Shown here piece after piece: positions 50,610 through 60,647 of a DNA stretch of 64,000 bases. The notes beneath the pieces are model-generated. The model was not told where the DNA came from and made no database searches. It saw only the letters and a program-made list of their open reading frames with translations. The position numbers were made by a program, and so were the translations under genes. The stretch is from Magnetospirillum sp. ME-1 (GTDB lineage Bacteria > Pseudomonadota > Alphaproteobacteria > Rhodospirillales > Magnetospirillaceae), in assembly GCF_002105535.1 (NCBI RefSeq), contig NZ_CP015848.1, positions 4,230,985 through 4,294,984 of the forward strand. Direction: 5' to 3'. Each line of letters begins with the position of its first letter. The stretch's first letter is position 1.

Positions 50610-51863
50610 ATGTCTGACAACACCACGAGTCTGTCCGCGTCACGGACCATTACCCGCCGCCAGTTCACCACGGCCGCGGCGGCCGGTGCCTTGGTCACTT
50701 CCACCGGGTTGCCCTTGCGCTCGGCGCGGGCGGCCACTCCGCTCAAGCTGGGCGTGCTGCTGCCCCGCTCGGGCCATCTGGCCCTGATCGGCCAGGCCTG
50801 CCAGCGCGGCGCCGAAATCGGCCTGCCCATGCTGAAGGACATGGGCTATTCGGTCGAGCTGATGAACGCCGACACCGAGTCCAATCCGGATGTGGGCCGC
50901 ACCCAGGCGGAAAAGCTGATCCGCGAAGGCGCCAACATGCTGATGGGCTGCTTCGATTCCGCCACCACGCTGGCGGTGGCCGGCGTGGCCGAGGCCAAGG
51001 GCATTCCCTTCGTGGTCAACATCGCCTCCGAGCCCAAGCTGACCGAGCAGGGCTTCAAGTACGTGTTCCGCAACTTCCCCTCCGCCGGCATGCTGGGCAA
51101 GGGCGGGCTGCTCCTTTACAAGGACATCTTCGCGGCCACCGGCGTGACGCCCAAGACCGCCGTGCTGCTGCACATCAACGACAGCTTCGGCATGGCCATG
51201 CTGGGCGGCATCAACGCCCTGATGCCCAAGCTGGACATGCCGTTCCAGATCGTCGAGACCATCGCCTACGACCCCAAGGCCCGCGACCTCTCCATCGAGG
51301 TGTCCAAGGCCAAGGCGGCCAAGGCCGATTTCATCATGACGGTGACCCGGCTCAACGACGCCATCCTGCTGGTGCGCGAAATGGTCAAGCAGCAGGTGGA
51401 GACCATGGGCATCATCAGCCCCGGCGCTCCCGGCATGTACGACAAGCAGTTCTTCAAGGCGCTGGGCAAGTACGCCGAATACTGCACCACCAACGTGCCG
51501 TGGTTCGATCCCAAGCAGGAGATGGCCAAGCAGCTGGAAAAGACCTTCGAGAAGGCCTTCCCCGACGAAAGCTGCGACCTGAACGTCGGCTTCACCTTCG
51601 AGGCCGTGCTGATCGCCGCCGATGCCCACAAGCGGGCCGGCAGCAATGATCCGCAGGCCCTGACCGAGGCGTTGCGCGCCACCAATCTGTCCAAGCGCGT
51701 CATGCTGGGCGGAGCGATCAAGTTCGAGGCCAACGGCCAGAACATGAACCTGATCTCGGCGGCGGTGCAGAACCTGGGCGGCAAGCCGACGGTGACCCTG
51801 CCGGCGGCCTCGGCCGAAGCCAAGCCCATCTTCCCCATGCCGCCCTTCAAGGGTCGCACCTAA
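50610..51863 (+). CDS. Periplasmic substrate-binding protein of the second ABC system
   Basis: A 417-residue type I binding protein. A Tat-type signal (SRTITRRQFTTAAAAGALV) leads to the mature start LKLGVLLPRSGHLALIGQAC. Lobe markers include NADTESNPDVGRTQAEKLI, PFVVNIASEPKLTEQGF and GVTPKTAVLLHINDSFGMAML. AGGAGG lies upstream of the ATG. It heads the operon running through two permeases, two ATPases, a feruloyl-type CoA ligase and an acyl-CoA dehydrogenase, so a phenylpropanoid ligand is probable. Confidence 0.9.
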   Translation: MSDNTTSLSASRTITRRQFTTAAAAGALVTSTGLPLRSARAATPLKLGVLLPRSGHLALIGQACQRGAEIGLPMLKDMGYSVELMNADTESNPDVGRTQAEKLIREGANMLMGCFDSATTLAVAGVAEAKGIPFVVNIASEPKLTEQGFKYVFRNFPSAGMLGKGGLLLYKDIFAATGVTPKTAVLLHINDSFGMAMLGGINALMPKLDMPFQIVETIAYDPKARDLSIEVSKAKAAKADFIMTVTRLNDAILLVREMVKQQVETMGIISPGAPGMYDKQFFKALGKYAEYCTTNVPWFDPKQEMAKQLEKTFEKAFPDESCDLNVGFTFEAVLIAADAHKRAGSNDPQALTEALRATNLSKRVMLGGAIKFEANGQNMNLISAAVQNLGGKPTVTLPAASAEAKPIFPMPPFKGRT

Positions 51864-51903
51864 AGCAAGCCGCGGTATCGGCAATGTTTGGCGGGGAGCC
51901 AGG

Positions 51904-52773
51904 ATGGACGCCACCTTCTTAATGAACGTGATCAGCGCCGGTCTTTTGACCGGCCTGGTCTACGGCCTGATGGCCCTTGGGCTGTCGGTCATCTTCGGCG
52001 TCATGCGCGTGGTCAATTTTGCCCATGGCGACATGATGGTGGTGGCGATGTATGCCGCCTTCCTGCTCTTCACCAAGCTGGGGATCGCTCCGGTCCCCGC
52101 TCTTCCGCTGGTAGCCGGCGGCCTGTTCGTCGTCGGCTACCTGCTGCAGCGCTTCCTGATCAACCACTTCCTCGACGTCACCGAGCACATCCAGTTCCTG
52201 CTGCTGCTCTCGGTGGCCATGATCATCACCAACGTGGTCCTCATGGCGTTCGGCCCCGACGCCCGCAACATCCAGCTGGACGCCAGCTTCGAAAGCTACA
52301 GCCTTGGGGGTCTGGTGCTGGACAAGGTGCGCGTCATCGCCGCCTTCACCGCCGGCGGCGTGGCGGCCTTGCTGTGGGCCTTCTTCCGCTTCACCACCAC
52401 AGGCACCGCCATCCGCGCCTGCGCCGACAATCCGGTGGGGGCCCGGGTGGTGGGCCTGGACGTTGAAAAGCTCTACGCCATCACCTTCGGTATCGGCACC
52501 GCCTGCGTGGGCGCCGCCGGCTGCCTGCTGCTGCTGCTGGTGGACGTGCATCCGCACCTGTCGTCGGACTACACCCTGCTGGGCTTCATCATCGTCATCC
52601 TGGGCGGCCTCGGCAGCCTGGGCGGCGCCCTGCTGGGCGGCATCCTGGTGGGCCTGTCGGAAGCGCTGTCGGGCGTGCTGATCGCACCCTCCTTGAAAAG
52701 CATGTTCAGCTTCGGCCTGCTGATCCTGGTCCTGCTGCTGCGCCCGCAAGGCATCCTGGGGAAGAAGCCATGA
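51904..52773 (+). CDS. livH: Branched-chain-type ABC transporter permease (LivH-like)
   Basis: A 289-residue permease with about eight helices. Family features are VIFGVMRVVNFAHGDMMVVAMYA near residue 30, the coupling loop TAIRACADNPVGARVVGLD, and the GFIIVILGGLGSLGGALLGG strand-helix near the end. It starts 40 bases after the binding-protein gene, and its stop overlaps the next ATG (ATGA). Confidence 0.93.
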   Translation: MDATFLMNVISAGLLTGLVYGLMALGLSVIFGVMRVVNFAHGDMMVVAMYAAFLLFTKLGIAPVPALPLVAGGLFVVGYLLQRFLINHFLDVTEHIQFLLLLSVAMIITNVVLMAFGPDARNIQLDASFESYSLGGLVLDKVRVIAAFTAGGVAALLWAFFRFTTTGTAIRACADNPVGARVVGLDVEKLYAITFGIGTACVGAAGCLLLLLVDVHPHLSSDYTLLGFIIVILGGLGSLGGALLGGILVGLSEALSGVLIAPSLKSMFSFGLLILVLLLRPQGILGKKP

Positions 52774-53759
52774 GCGCCCTGTTCCGTGACCGCCGCGCGG
52801 TCCTGCTTCTCGGCCTGCTGGCGATTTTGGCCGTGGCCCCCCTGGCGGCGGGCGACTATCTGCTGTCCATCCTGATCACCGTGCTGCTCCAGGCCTATCT
52901 CGGCATGAGCTGGAACGTGATGATGGGCTTCGCCGGCCAGTTTTCGCTGGGCCATGCCCTTTACGTGGGCCTGGGGGCCTATGCCGGCGGCGCCCTGTTC
53001 GTCCATTACGGCACGCCGCCGTGGATCGGCGCCCTGGCGGGTATGGCGGTCTCGGCGGCCGCCGGCGCGGTGATCGGCACGCTGGGCTTCCGCTTCAAGG
53101 TGATGGGCGTCTATTTCGCCCTGCTGACCATCGCCTTCGCCGAGTTCACCCGCGTTCTGTTCGATCACTGGGGCTGGGTGGGCGCCTCGTCGGGCCTGTT
53201 CCTGCCGCCCGCCCCCAACAACAGCCCCGACAACCTGTGGCTGCTGCGTGGGTCCACCACCATGTTCTATTACGTGGCCTTAGGGATGACGGTGGCGGCC
53301 TTCTGGTTCAGCCGCGCGCTTCTCATGCGCCGCATCGGCTTTTACTGGCAGGCCATCCGCGAGGATCAGGACGCCGCCGACGCGCTGGGCATCGACGTCT
53401 TCAAGAACAAGATGATCGCCGTGCTGATCTCGGCGGCCATGACCAGCCTGGGCGGCGTGTTCCTGGCCTTCTTCAACAACAATCTCTACCCGGAAAGCAT
53501 CTTCTCCATGCATCGCTCCATCGAGCTGATGCTGGGCACCATCATCGGCGGCATCGGCACCCTGTTCGGGCCGATCCTGGGCGCCGTTGTGCTGACCGCG
53601 CTGGGCGAGCTGCTGACCGAGCTGGGCGCCCATATCGGCATCGACGGCGTCAAGCAGATCGCCTACGGCATCTGTCTGATGCTGATCCTGGTCTTGAAGC
53701 CGGGCGGGCTGTGGCCATGGCTGCGCAAGGCGCTTCGCCTGGAGGGAGACGGACGATGA
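52770..53759 (+). CDS. livM: Branched-chain-type ABC transporter permease (LivM-like)
   Basis: A 329-residue permease. It shows NVMMGFAGQFSLGHALYVGLGAY, the coupling loop FYWQAIREDQDAADALGID, and LMLGTIIGGIGTLFGPILGA. It overlaps livH upstream and livG downstream by four bases each, so subunit stoichiometry is set by coupled translation. Confidence 0.93.
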   Translation: MSALFRDRRAVLLLGLLAILAVAPLAAGDYLLSILITVLLQAYLGMSWNVMMGFAGQFSLGHALYVGLGAYAGGALFVHYGTPPWIGALAGMAVSAAAGAVIGTLGFRFKVMGVYFALLTIAFAEFTRVLFDHWGWVGASSGLFLPPAPNNSPDNLWLLRGSTTMFYYVALGMTVAAFWFSRALLMRRIGFYWQAIREDQDAADALGIDVFKNKMIAVLISAAMTSLGGVFLAFFNNNLYPESIFSMHRSIELMLGTIIGGIGTLFGPILGAVVLTALGELLTELGAHIGIDGVKQIAYGICLMLILVLKPGGLWPWLRKALRLEGDGR

Positions 53760-54504
53760 ACGCCCCTACTCCCATGCTGCCCCCGCCGATGCTGTCCGTC
53801 GAGAACCTGGGCAAGAGCTTCCGGGGCCTGCGCGCCGTCAACGCCGTGACCTTCGACGTGCCCCGGGGCGACATCGTCGCCCTGATCGGCCCCAACGGGG
53901 CGGGCAAGACCACCACCTTCAACCTGATCGCCGGCGCACTGCCGCCCAGCGACGGCCGTGTGGTGCTGGACGGGGACGACGTCACCGGCCTGGGCCAGGC
54001 GGCCATCTGCCGCGCAGGCGTCGGGCGCACCTTCCAGATCGTCAAGCCCTTCGCCGGCCTGACGGTGGAGGAGAACGTCATGGTGGGCGCACTGCGCCAC
54101 GACAACGGCGATGTGGAAAAAGCCCGGGCGGCGTCCAGGGCCATCCTCGATCTGCTGGAACTGGGCGACCGGGCCCGTGACCCGGCCCAGACCCTGACCC
54201 TGCCCGACCGCAAGCGCCTGGAAGTGGCCAAGGCCCTGGCGACGCGGCCCAAGCTGCTGCTGCTCGACGAGGTGATGGCGGGCCTGCGCCCGGTGGAATG
54301 CGACCGCATGGTGGCCATCCTCACCGGCCTCAACAAGGAGACGGGCCTCACCATCCTGCTGATCGAGCACGTCATGCGCGCCGTGATGGCGCTGTCCGAC
54401 CACGTGGTGGTGCTGCACCACGGCGAGAAGATCGCCGAGGGCACGCCGGCCGAAGTCACCAGCCATCCCAAGGTGCTGGAATGCTATCTGGGTGAGGATC
54501 ACGG

Positions 54505-54508
<4 letters not shown>
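53756..54508 (+). CDS. livG: Branched-chain-type ABC transporter ATP-binding protein (LivG-like)
   Basis: A 250-residue ATPase. Walker A is GPNGAGKTTTF and Walker B is LLLLDEVMAGL, with Q-loop GRTFQIVKPF. The signature region reads LTLPDRKRLEVAKALA, so the usual LSxGxQ serine-glycine motif is replaced by LPDRKR, a departure worth noting since this contact completes the nucleotide site. The rest, including LLIEHVMRAVM, is normal. Both ends overlap the neighbours. Confidence 0.9.
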
Positions 54509-55212
<704 letters not shown>

Positions 55213-55261
55213 CGGACGATAAGAAAAAGCGGTCCGCTGAAGACGGCGAGGGAGGTTCATC

Positions 55262-57100
55262 ATGAATTCGGTTGCCTGGGCACCCATCAATTTCGCGCCC
55301 GCGCGGGTGGAAGTGGAAAAGCTGGAAGACGGCGCCTTCATCATCCGCTCGCCCGACAGCCTGAAGCCCTATTCGCGCTGCCTGGGCGATCTGCTGGTCC
55401 ATTGGGCCGAGCGCATCCCCGACCGCACCTTCCTGGCCCAGCGCGCCGGCGACGGCTGGCGCAAGGTGACCTGGGGCGAGGCGCTGAAGATGGTCGAAGC
55501 CATCGCCCAGTCGCTGCTGGACCGCGGCCTGAACAAGAACCGGCCGGTGATGATCCTGTCGGACAATTCCATCGACCACGCGCTGCTGGCCCTGGCCGCC
55601 ATGCATGTGGGCGTGCCGGTGGCTCCCATCTCGCCGGCCTATTCCCTGATCTCGCAGGATCATTCCAAGCTGCGCTACATCGCCGACCTGCTGAAGCCCG
55701 GCCTGGTCTACGCCGCCGATGGCGCCAGGTTCGCCGACGCCCTGGTGATCCCTGAGCTGGCCCGCGTCGAGGTGGTCACCAGCGTCAACCCCATCGCCTG
55801 CGGCGTCACCTTCGATTCCCTGCTGGGCGCCACACCCGGCCCCGACGTCGAGAACGCCTTCGCCAATGTGCGCCCCGCCACGGTGGCCAAGATCCTGTTC
55901 ACCTCGGGCTCCACCGACATGCCCAAGGGGGTGATCAACACCCAGAAGATGCTGTGCTCCAACCAGCAGGCCATCCGCCAGGCCTGGCCCTTCCTGCTGG
56001 AAAGCCATCCGGTGCTGGTGGACTGGCTGCCGTGGAACCACACCTTCGGCGGCAACCACAACTTCAACATGGTGCTGCGCCATGGCGGCACCCTTTATAT
56101 CGACGAGGGCAAGCCCATGCCGGGGCTGGTGGAGAAGACCGCCGCCAACCTGAAGGAAGTCTCCCCCACCTTGTACTTCAACGTGCCGCGCGGCTTCGAC
56201 ATGCTGATCCCGCTGCTGGAGAAGGACGAGGAGCTGCGCAACAGCTTCTTCAAGAACCTGAAGATCATCTTCTATGCCGGCGCCGCCCTGCCCCAGAACC
56301 TGTGGGAGAAGATGGAGCAGCTGTCCATCCGCACGCTCGGCCACAAGGTGCGCATGGTGTCGTCGTGGGGGGCCACCGAGACCTCGCCCATGATCACCAC
56401 CGTGCATTTCGACATTCCGCGCGCCGGCATCATCGGCCTGCCGGCGCCCGGCTGCGAGATCAAGATGATCCCCAACGGCGGCAAGCTGGAAATGCGGGTC
56501 AAGGGTCCCAACGTCACGCCGGGCTACTTCAAGCGCGACGACCTGACGCGCAAGGCCTTCGACGAGGACGGCTGGTACGTCATCGGCGACGCCGGCAAGC
56601 TGGCCGACCCCGACGATCCGTCCAAGGGCATCGTCTTCGACGGCCGCGTCGCCGAGGATTTCAAGCTGATGTCGGGCACCTGGGTGCATGTGGGGGCGCT
56701 GCGCCTGTCGGTGATCGACGCCGCCGCGCCGGTGCTGCAGGACGCGGTGGTCACCGGCCACGACCGCGAGGATGTGGGCCTGCTGGGCTTCGCCAGCCAG
56801 CCCGGCTGTCTGCGCCTGTGCCCCGACGCCGCCCCCGACACGCCCCTGAAGGAGCTGATCAAGCGTCCGGAGGTCAGGGAGAAGATGCGCGCCGCCATGG
56901 TCGCCCTGGCCGCCGAGGGCAAGGGCAGCTCGCACCGCATCGCCCGCGCCATCCTGATGGATGTTCCGCCCTCCATCGACGCCAACGAGATCACCGACAA
57001 GGGCTACATCAACCAGCGGGCCGTGCTGACCAACCGCGCCCAGCTGGTGGAGAAGCTCTACGCCCCGGGCGACGATCCCGACGTGATCCGCATGGGTTGA
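55262..57100 (+). CDS. Feruloyl-CoA synthetase-like acyl-CoA ligase
   Basis: A 612-residue adenylate-forming enzyme of the feruloyl-CoA synthase group, which activates hydroxycinnamates such as ferulate and p-coumarate. The A3 motif is ILFTSGSTDMPKGVIN (about 211-226), the pocket region WLPWNHTFGGNHNFNMVL is characteristic of this group, and the A5/A8 regions are SSWGATETSPM and DGRVAEDFKLMSGTWV. The C terminus carries a K-containing NEITDKGYINQRAV in place of the usual PKTxxGK tail, also typical of the group. GGAGGTTCATC precedes the ATG. Its place behind the ABC genes suggests it captures the imported acid as a thioester. Confidence 0.85.
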   Translation: MNSVAWAPINFAPARVEVEKLEDGAFIIRSPDSLKPYSRCLGDLLVHWAERIPDRTFLAQRAGDGWRKVTWGEALKMVEAIAQSLLDRGLNKNRPVMILSDNSIDHALLALAAMHVGVPVAPISPAYSLISQDHSKLRYIADLLKPGLVYAADGARFADALVIPELARVEVVTSVNPIACGVTFDSLLGATPGPDVENAFANVRPATVAKILFTSGSTDMPKGVINTQKMLCSNQQAIRQAWPFLLESHPVLVDWLPWNHTFGGNHNFNMVLRHGGTLYIDEGKPMPGLVEKTAANLKEVSPTLYFNVPRGFDMLIPLLEKDEELRNSFFKNLKIIFYAGAALPQNLWEKMEQLSIRTLGHKVRMVSSWGATETSPMITTVHFDIPRAGIIGLPAPGCEIKMIPNGGKLEMRVKGPNVTPGYFKRDDLTRKAFDEDGWYVIGDAGKLADPDDPSKGIVFDGRVAEDFKLMSGTWVHVGALRLSVIDAAAPVLQDAVVTGHDREDVGLLGFASQPGCLRLCPDAAPDTPLKELIKRPEVREKMRAAMVALAAEGKGSSHRIARAILMDVPPSIDANEITDKGYINQRAVLTNRAQLVEKLYAPGDDPDVIRMG

Positions 57101-57114
57101 GGCGACCGACAAAC

Positions 57115-57219
57115 GTCATCCCGACGACCACCGGGAGGAGGGATCCCGTTCTGGCCCGGCTTTGCCGATTCGGCACCGACCGGGCAAACGGAGATCCCTC
57201 GCCTTCGCTCGGGATGACA
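57115..57219. repeat. Long palindromic intergenic repeat (GTCATCCCGA type)
   Basis: GTCATCCCGA (57115-57124) pairs with TCGGGATGAC (57209-57218), with further GGGATCC/GGATCCC-like pairing inside. It fills the gap between the CoA ligase and the dehydrogenase. The wording is that of the dispersed palindromic repeats common in alphaproteobacteria; a related but diverged copy lies at 59494-59593. The fold may act on mRNA stability between the two genes. Confidence 0.75.
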
Positions 57220-57244
57220 GGTGAACTGAGCCAGGGACAAGACC

Positions 57245-58909
57245 ATGATCGATTACCGCACTCCCCTTAGCGACCTGCTGTTCGCCCTGCGCCATGGGGC
57301 CGGGGCCGCCCGCCTGCCCCATTGGGACGACGAGACCGCCGAGACCGTGCTGACCCACGCGGCCTCCATGGTGGACGGGATCATCGCGCCGCTCGACCCG
57401 CTGGGCGATATCGAGGGCACCCGGCTGGTGGACGGAAGGGTGGTGATGCCCAAGCCCTTCGTCGATGCCTACCGCCAGTTCGCCGGCGACGGCTGGCAGG
57501 GCCTGGCGGTGCCCGAGGAGGACGGCGGCCAGGGCCTGCCCCACATCCTGGCCTCGGCCCTGTCCGAGATGCTGTCGGGGGCCTGCATCACCTACCAGAT
57601 GGTGCTGTCGCTGGCCCACGGCGCCATGCGCACCCTGGCCGCCAGCGGCTCGCCCGAGCAGCGGGCCATCTGGATTCCCCGCCTTGCCGCCGGCGAGTAT
57701 CTCGCCACCATGTGCCTGACCGAGCCCCAGGCGGGCTCGGACTTGGGGCTGGTGCGCACCATGGCCACCCCCCAGGCCGACGGCTCGTGGAGCATTTCCG
57801 GCGGCAAGATCTTCATCTCGGGCGGCGACCAGAACCTCACCGAGGGCCGCATCATGCATCTGGTGCTGGCCCGTACCCCCGACGCGCCGCCCGGCGTCAA
57901 GGGATTGTCCCTGTTCCTCGCCTCCTCCCTGCGGGAGGACGGCTCGCGCAACGCCATTTCGGTGGTGCGCCTGGAGGAAAAGATGGGCATGCACGCCTCG
58001 CCCACCTGCCAGGTGGCCTTCGATGGTGCCCGGGCCGAGATCATCGGCGCGCCGGGCGAAGGCCTGGCCCGCATGTTCACCATGATGAACGCCGAGCGCC
58101 TGGACGTGGCGGTCCAGGGCGTCGGTCTGGCCGAGGTGGCGCTGCAGCGCTCGCTGGCCTACGCCAACGAACGCAAACAGGGCCGCGCCGGTAAGGAATC
58201 AGGTCCCGACGTCATCGCCAGGCATGGTGACGTGCGGCGCATGCTGCTGGCCCAGATGGCGCTGGCCATGGGCTGCCGCGCCATGGTGATGCGCACCCTG
58301 GTGGACCTGGAACTGGGCGACAAGCCCGCCCTGATGGAGCTGATGACCCCGGTTTGCAAGGCCTTCGCCACCGAAGCCGCCATGGAAGCCGCCGACCACG
58401 CCATCCAGGTGCATGGGGGCTACGGCTTCCTGCGCGAATACCGGGTCGAGCAGATCCTGCGCGACGGCCGCATCACCCGCATCTACGAAGGCACCAATGG
58501 CATCCAGGCCGCCACCGTCGCCGGTCGGGTGATCCGCCTGGACAATGGCAAGGCCCTGGCCGAGTTCAAGACCGAGGTGGAGACCGCCATGGGGACCGCC
58601 TCCCCCGCCTTCGCAACCGCCCTGGGCCAGGCGCTGGCCGCCTGGGACGAAGCCGGGGCCGCCATGGCCGCCCGCAAGGATATCGGGCTGACCGCCACCT
58701 CCTATCTGCGCCTCACCGGTCTGGTGGCTTTCGGCGCCGCCTGGGCACGGCTGGAAGCGGCCGCCGGGCATGCCGCCAACCCGGAGCGCATCCGCGCCGT
58801 GGCGGAATTCGTGCGCGACTGGATGCTGCCCGAAACCCGGCATCTGGCGAACTTATGCAAAAATTCGGCCGAGCTCGGGTCTTTACCCGATGAGGTATTC
58901 ATCGCTTGA
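57245..58909 (+). CDS. Acyl-CoA dehydrogenase
   Basis: A 554-residue flavoprotein of the long acyl-CoA dehydrogenase type with an extra N-terminal and C-terminal segment (usual core about 380-400). Core motifs are CLTEPQAGSDLG (FAD/substrate), ISGGKIFISGG, and IHGGYGF-like VHGGYGFLREYRVEQ, with the C-terminal catalytic Glu in RITRIYEGTNGIQA. The extension after it (about 440-554) fits the DMSP-type/MmgC-like larger enzymes. It lies 144 bases after the feruloyl-type ligase, separated by the repeat, so it may oxidise the CoA thioester of a dihydrocinnamate side chain. Confidence 0.92.
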   Translation: MIDYRTPLSDLLFALRHGAGAARLPHWDDETAETVLTHAASMVDGIIAPLDPLGDIEGTRLVDGRVVMPKPFVDAYRQFAGDGWQGLAVPEEDGGQGLPHILASALSEMLSGACITYQMVLSLAHGAMRTLAASGSPEQRAIWIPRLAAGEYLATMCLTEPQAGSDLGLVRTMATPQADGSWSISGGKIFISGGDQNLTEGRIMHLVLARTPDAPPGVKGLSLFLASSLREDGSRNAISVVRLEEKMGMHASPTCQVAFDGARAEIIGAPGEGLARMFTMMNAERLDVAVQGVGLAEVALQRSLAYANERKQGRAGKESGPDVIARHGDVRRMLLAQMALAMGCRAMVMRTLVDLELGDKPALMELMTPVCKAFATEAAMEAADHAIQVHGGYGFLREYRVEQILRDGRITRIYEGTNGIQAATVAGRVIRLDNGKALAEFKTEVETAMGTASPAFATALGQALAAWDEAGAAMAARKDIGLTATSYLRLTGLVAFGAAWARLEAAAGHAANPERIRAVAEFVRDWMLPETRHLANLCKNSAELGSLPDEVFIA

Positions 58910-59133
58910 TGATTCCTGGGGAAAACCCCCAGCGATTCGGGACAGGACCGTTGTATTGTTGCGGAAAACCCGACACATTGCTTAACTCCCCGCTGGTCGG
59001 AAGCCAGCCTGTGACAAGGCTTCCAGCCTGGGGTTCGGGTTTAGGCCTAAGCGGCGTCCTTGCAACAGAGTTGTTGACGTCCGCAACGGTCGTGTCATTT
59101 TCAACCGGTCACGACAATTCCATTGGGGGTCTC

Positions 59134-59409
59134 ATGAACAAGCAGGATCTGGTGAACAAGGTTGCCGAGCTCAGCGGTCTGTCCAAGGCTGCCGCCGACA
59201 ACGTGATCGACGCCACCTTCGCCGCCATCACCTCGGCGCTCAAGGCCGGCGACGATGTCCGCCTGGTCGGTTTCGGTTCCTTCTCGGTGACTCAGCGCGC
59301 CGCCAAGGAAGGCCGCAATCCCCGCACCGGCGCCACCATCAAGATCGCGGCCTCCAAGGCCCCGAAGTTCACCGCCGGCAAGGGCCTGAAGGACGCCGTC
59401 AACGGCTAA
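59134..59409 (+). CDS. hupB: DNA-binding protein HU
   Basis: A 91-residue HU-family histone-like protein. MNKQDLVNKVAELSGLSKAAADNVID is the dimer helix pair, VRLVGFGSFSV and GRNPRTGATIKIAAS are the saddle and DNA-binding arm with the Pro that intercalates. A GGGGGTCTC ribosome-binding stretch precedes the ATG. The 224-base upstream gap should carry its promoter, but no clear pair was identified. A perfect terminator follows. Confidence 0.96.
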   Translation: MNKQDLVNKVAELSGLSKAAADNVIDATFAAITSALKAGDDVRLVGFGSFSVTQRAAKEGRNPRTGATIKIAASKAPKFTAGKGLKDAVNG

Positions 59410-59437
59410 ATCCTTCGCCTTCAAGGGTGAAAATGCC

Positions 59438-59465
59438 AAGGCCCCCGGAGACATCCGGGGGCCTT
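59438..59465 (+). terminator. Terminator after hupB
   Basis: AAGGCCCCCGGA (59438-59449) with TCCGGGGGCCTT (59454-59465), a perfect 12-bp stem, followed by CTGGTTTTT. Confidence 0.9.
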
Positions 59466-59493
59466 CTGGTTTTTGGATATCCACTCACTCGTC

Positions 59494-59593
59494 TGTCATT
59501 CCGAGCGCAAACGAGGAATCTCCGCCTGGAATGGCTATTCCGAAAGGGAAAAGTCGCTCCAGAAGGAGATCCTTCGCTGCGCTCAGGATGACA
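59494..59593. repeat. Long palindromic intergenic repeat (TGTCATTCCGAGCG type)
   Basis: TGTCATTCCGAGCG (59494-59507) is near-complementary to CGCTCAGGATGACA (59580-59593) in 12 of 14 positions, with more pairing around the centre. It lies between hupB and xdhC ends. This wording is widespread in proteobacterial and other genomes. It is related in style to 57115-57219. Confidence 0.75.
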
Positions 59594-59599
59594 CGCCGT

Positions 59600-60643
59600 T
59601 CAGCCCCGGATCCGCAGGGGCTTGCCCCTTCGCGCCGCGATCAGCTCGGCCAGGATCGACACCGCGATCTCGGCCGGGGTGCGGGCGCCGATGTCGAAGC
59701 CCACCGGGGCGGCCATGCGCTTCAAGGCCGGTCCCAGGTCTTCCAGGCGCTGGCAGCGCTTGGCGTGGGTGCGCGTGCTGCCCAGCGCCCCGATATAGAA
59801 GGCATCCGAGCCCAGCGCCGCCCGCAGCGCCGCGTCGTCCAGGCGCGGCACGTGGGTCAGGCTGACCACCGCCGTGCGGCGGTCCATGGTGATATCGGCC
59901 AGCACCTCGTCGGGTTCGCCGCAGATGAGCGTGGTGCCGGGGAAGCGGACCTCGTCGGCGAAGGCCCGGCGGGGATCGACCACGGTGACGGCGAAGCCCG
60001 CCTGGCGCGCCATGCCGGCCAGGATCTGGCTGATATGGACGGCGCCGCCGATGATCAGGGTCCAAGGCGCCTCGTGGCTGCGCACGAAGATCTCGTCCGC
60101 CACCACGCCGCAGGTCCCTTGGCCCAGATGCATCTGGGCGGCCACCAGCCGGGTCTCGTCCAGGGCGAGCGAACCGCTCACCCCATCGTCGCCGACCAGG
60201 GCCTGCGCCCCGGTGGCGAGATCGAGGACCAGGGCGGTGGGCTGGCGCGAAGCCTGGCTCCGCACCGCCCGGTCCAGCAGGTCGCGCTCGGGGTTGAACA
60301 CCGCCACCCGGATGTTGCCGCCGCAGGGCAGGCCAACCTGCCACGCCGTCTCGTCCTCGACGCCGAAGGCCAGTTGCCGGGGAGCTTCTCCCGGCTCCAG
60401 CTCGCGCGCCTCGGAGATGACGGCGGATTCGACGCAGCCGCCCGATACCGAACCGGCGAAGGTGCCCTCGGCGTCCACCGCCATGTAGGAGCCGATGGAA
60501 CGGGGTGCCGAGCCCCAGGTGGCCATGACCACGGCCATGACCACCCTTTTGCCCTCGTCCATCCATTTCAGCGCGGTGGCGAGCACCTCGCAGTCGTCGG
60601 CCGCCATGTCGGCGGGATCGCACTTGATGGCGTCGTGGCACAT
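59600..60643 (-). CDS. xdhC: XdhC/CoxI-family molybdoenzyme accessory protein
   Basis: A 347-residue accessory protein that binds molybdenum cofactor, promotes its sulfuration and delivers it to xanthine-oxidase-family enzymes. The XdhC_CoxI N-terminal domain (MAVVMATWGSAPRSIGSYMAV, GSVSGGCVESAVISEA) and the Rossmann-like C-terminal domain (PWTLIIGGAVHISQILAG, FYIGALGSTRTHAKR, DIGARTPAEIAVSILAELIA) are present. The two conserved Cys near GSVSGGCVES and CGGNIRV are intact. It starts four bases after hcrB, so it is the HcrABC maturation factor. It could also mature the orphan S/M enzyme. Confidence 0.9.
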   Translation of the reverse strand: MCHDAIKCDPADMAADDCEVLATALKWMDEGKRVVMAVVMATWGSAPRSIGSYMAVDAEGTFAGSVSGGCVESAVISEARELEPGEAPRQLAFGVEDETAWQVGLPCGGNIRVAVFNPERDLLDRAVRSQASRQPTALVLDLATGAQALVGDDGVSGSLALDETRLVAAQMHLGQGTCGVVADEIFVRSHEAPWTLIIGGAVHISQILAGMARQAGFAVTVVDPRRAFADEVRFPGTTLICGEPDEVLADITMDRRTAVVSLTHVPRLDDAALRAALGSDAFYIGALGSTRTHAKRCQRLEDLGPALKRMAAPVGFDIGARTPAEIAVSILAELIAARRGKPLRIRG

Positions 60644-60647
60644 GGGG

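Noticed and set aside
58916-58932. CTGGGG/CCCCAG hairpin after the acyl-CoA dehydrogenase as a terminator
   Set aside because: The stem is only six base pairs and no T-run follows.
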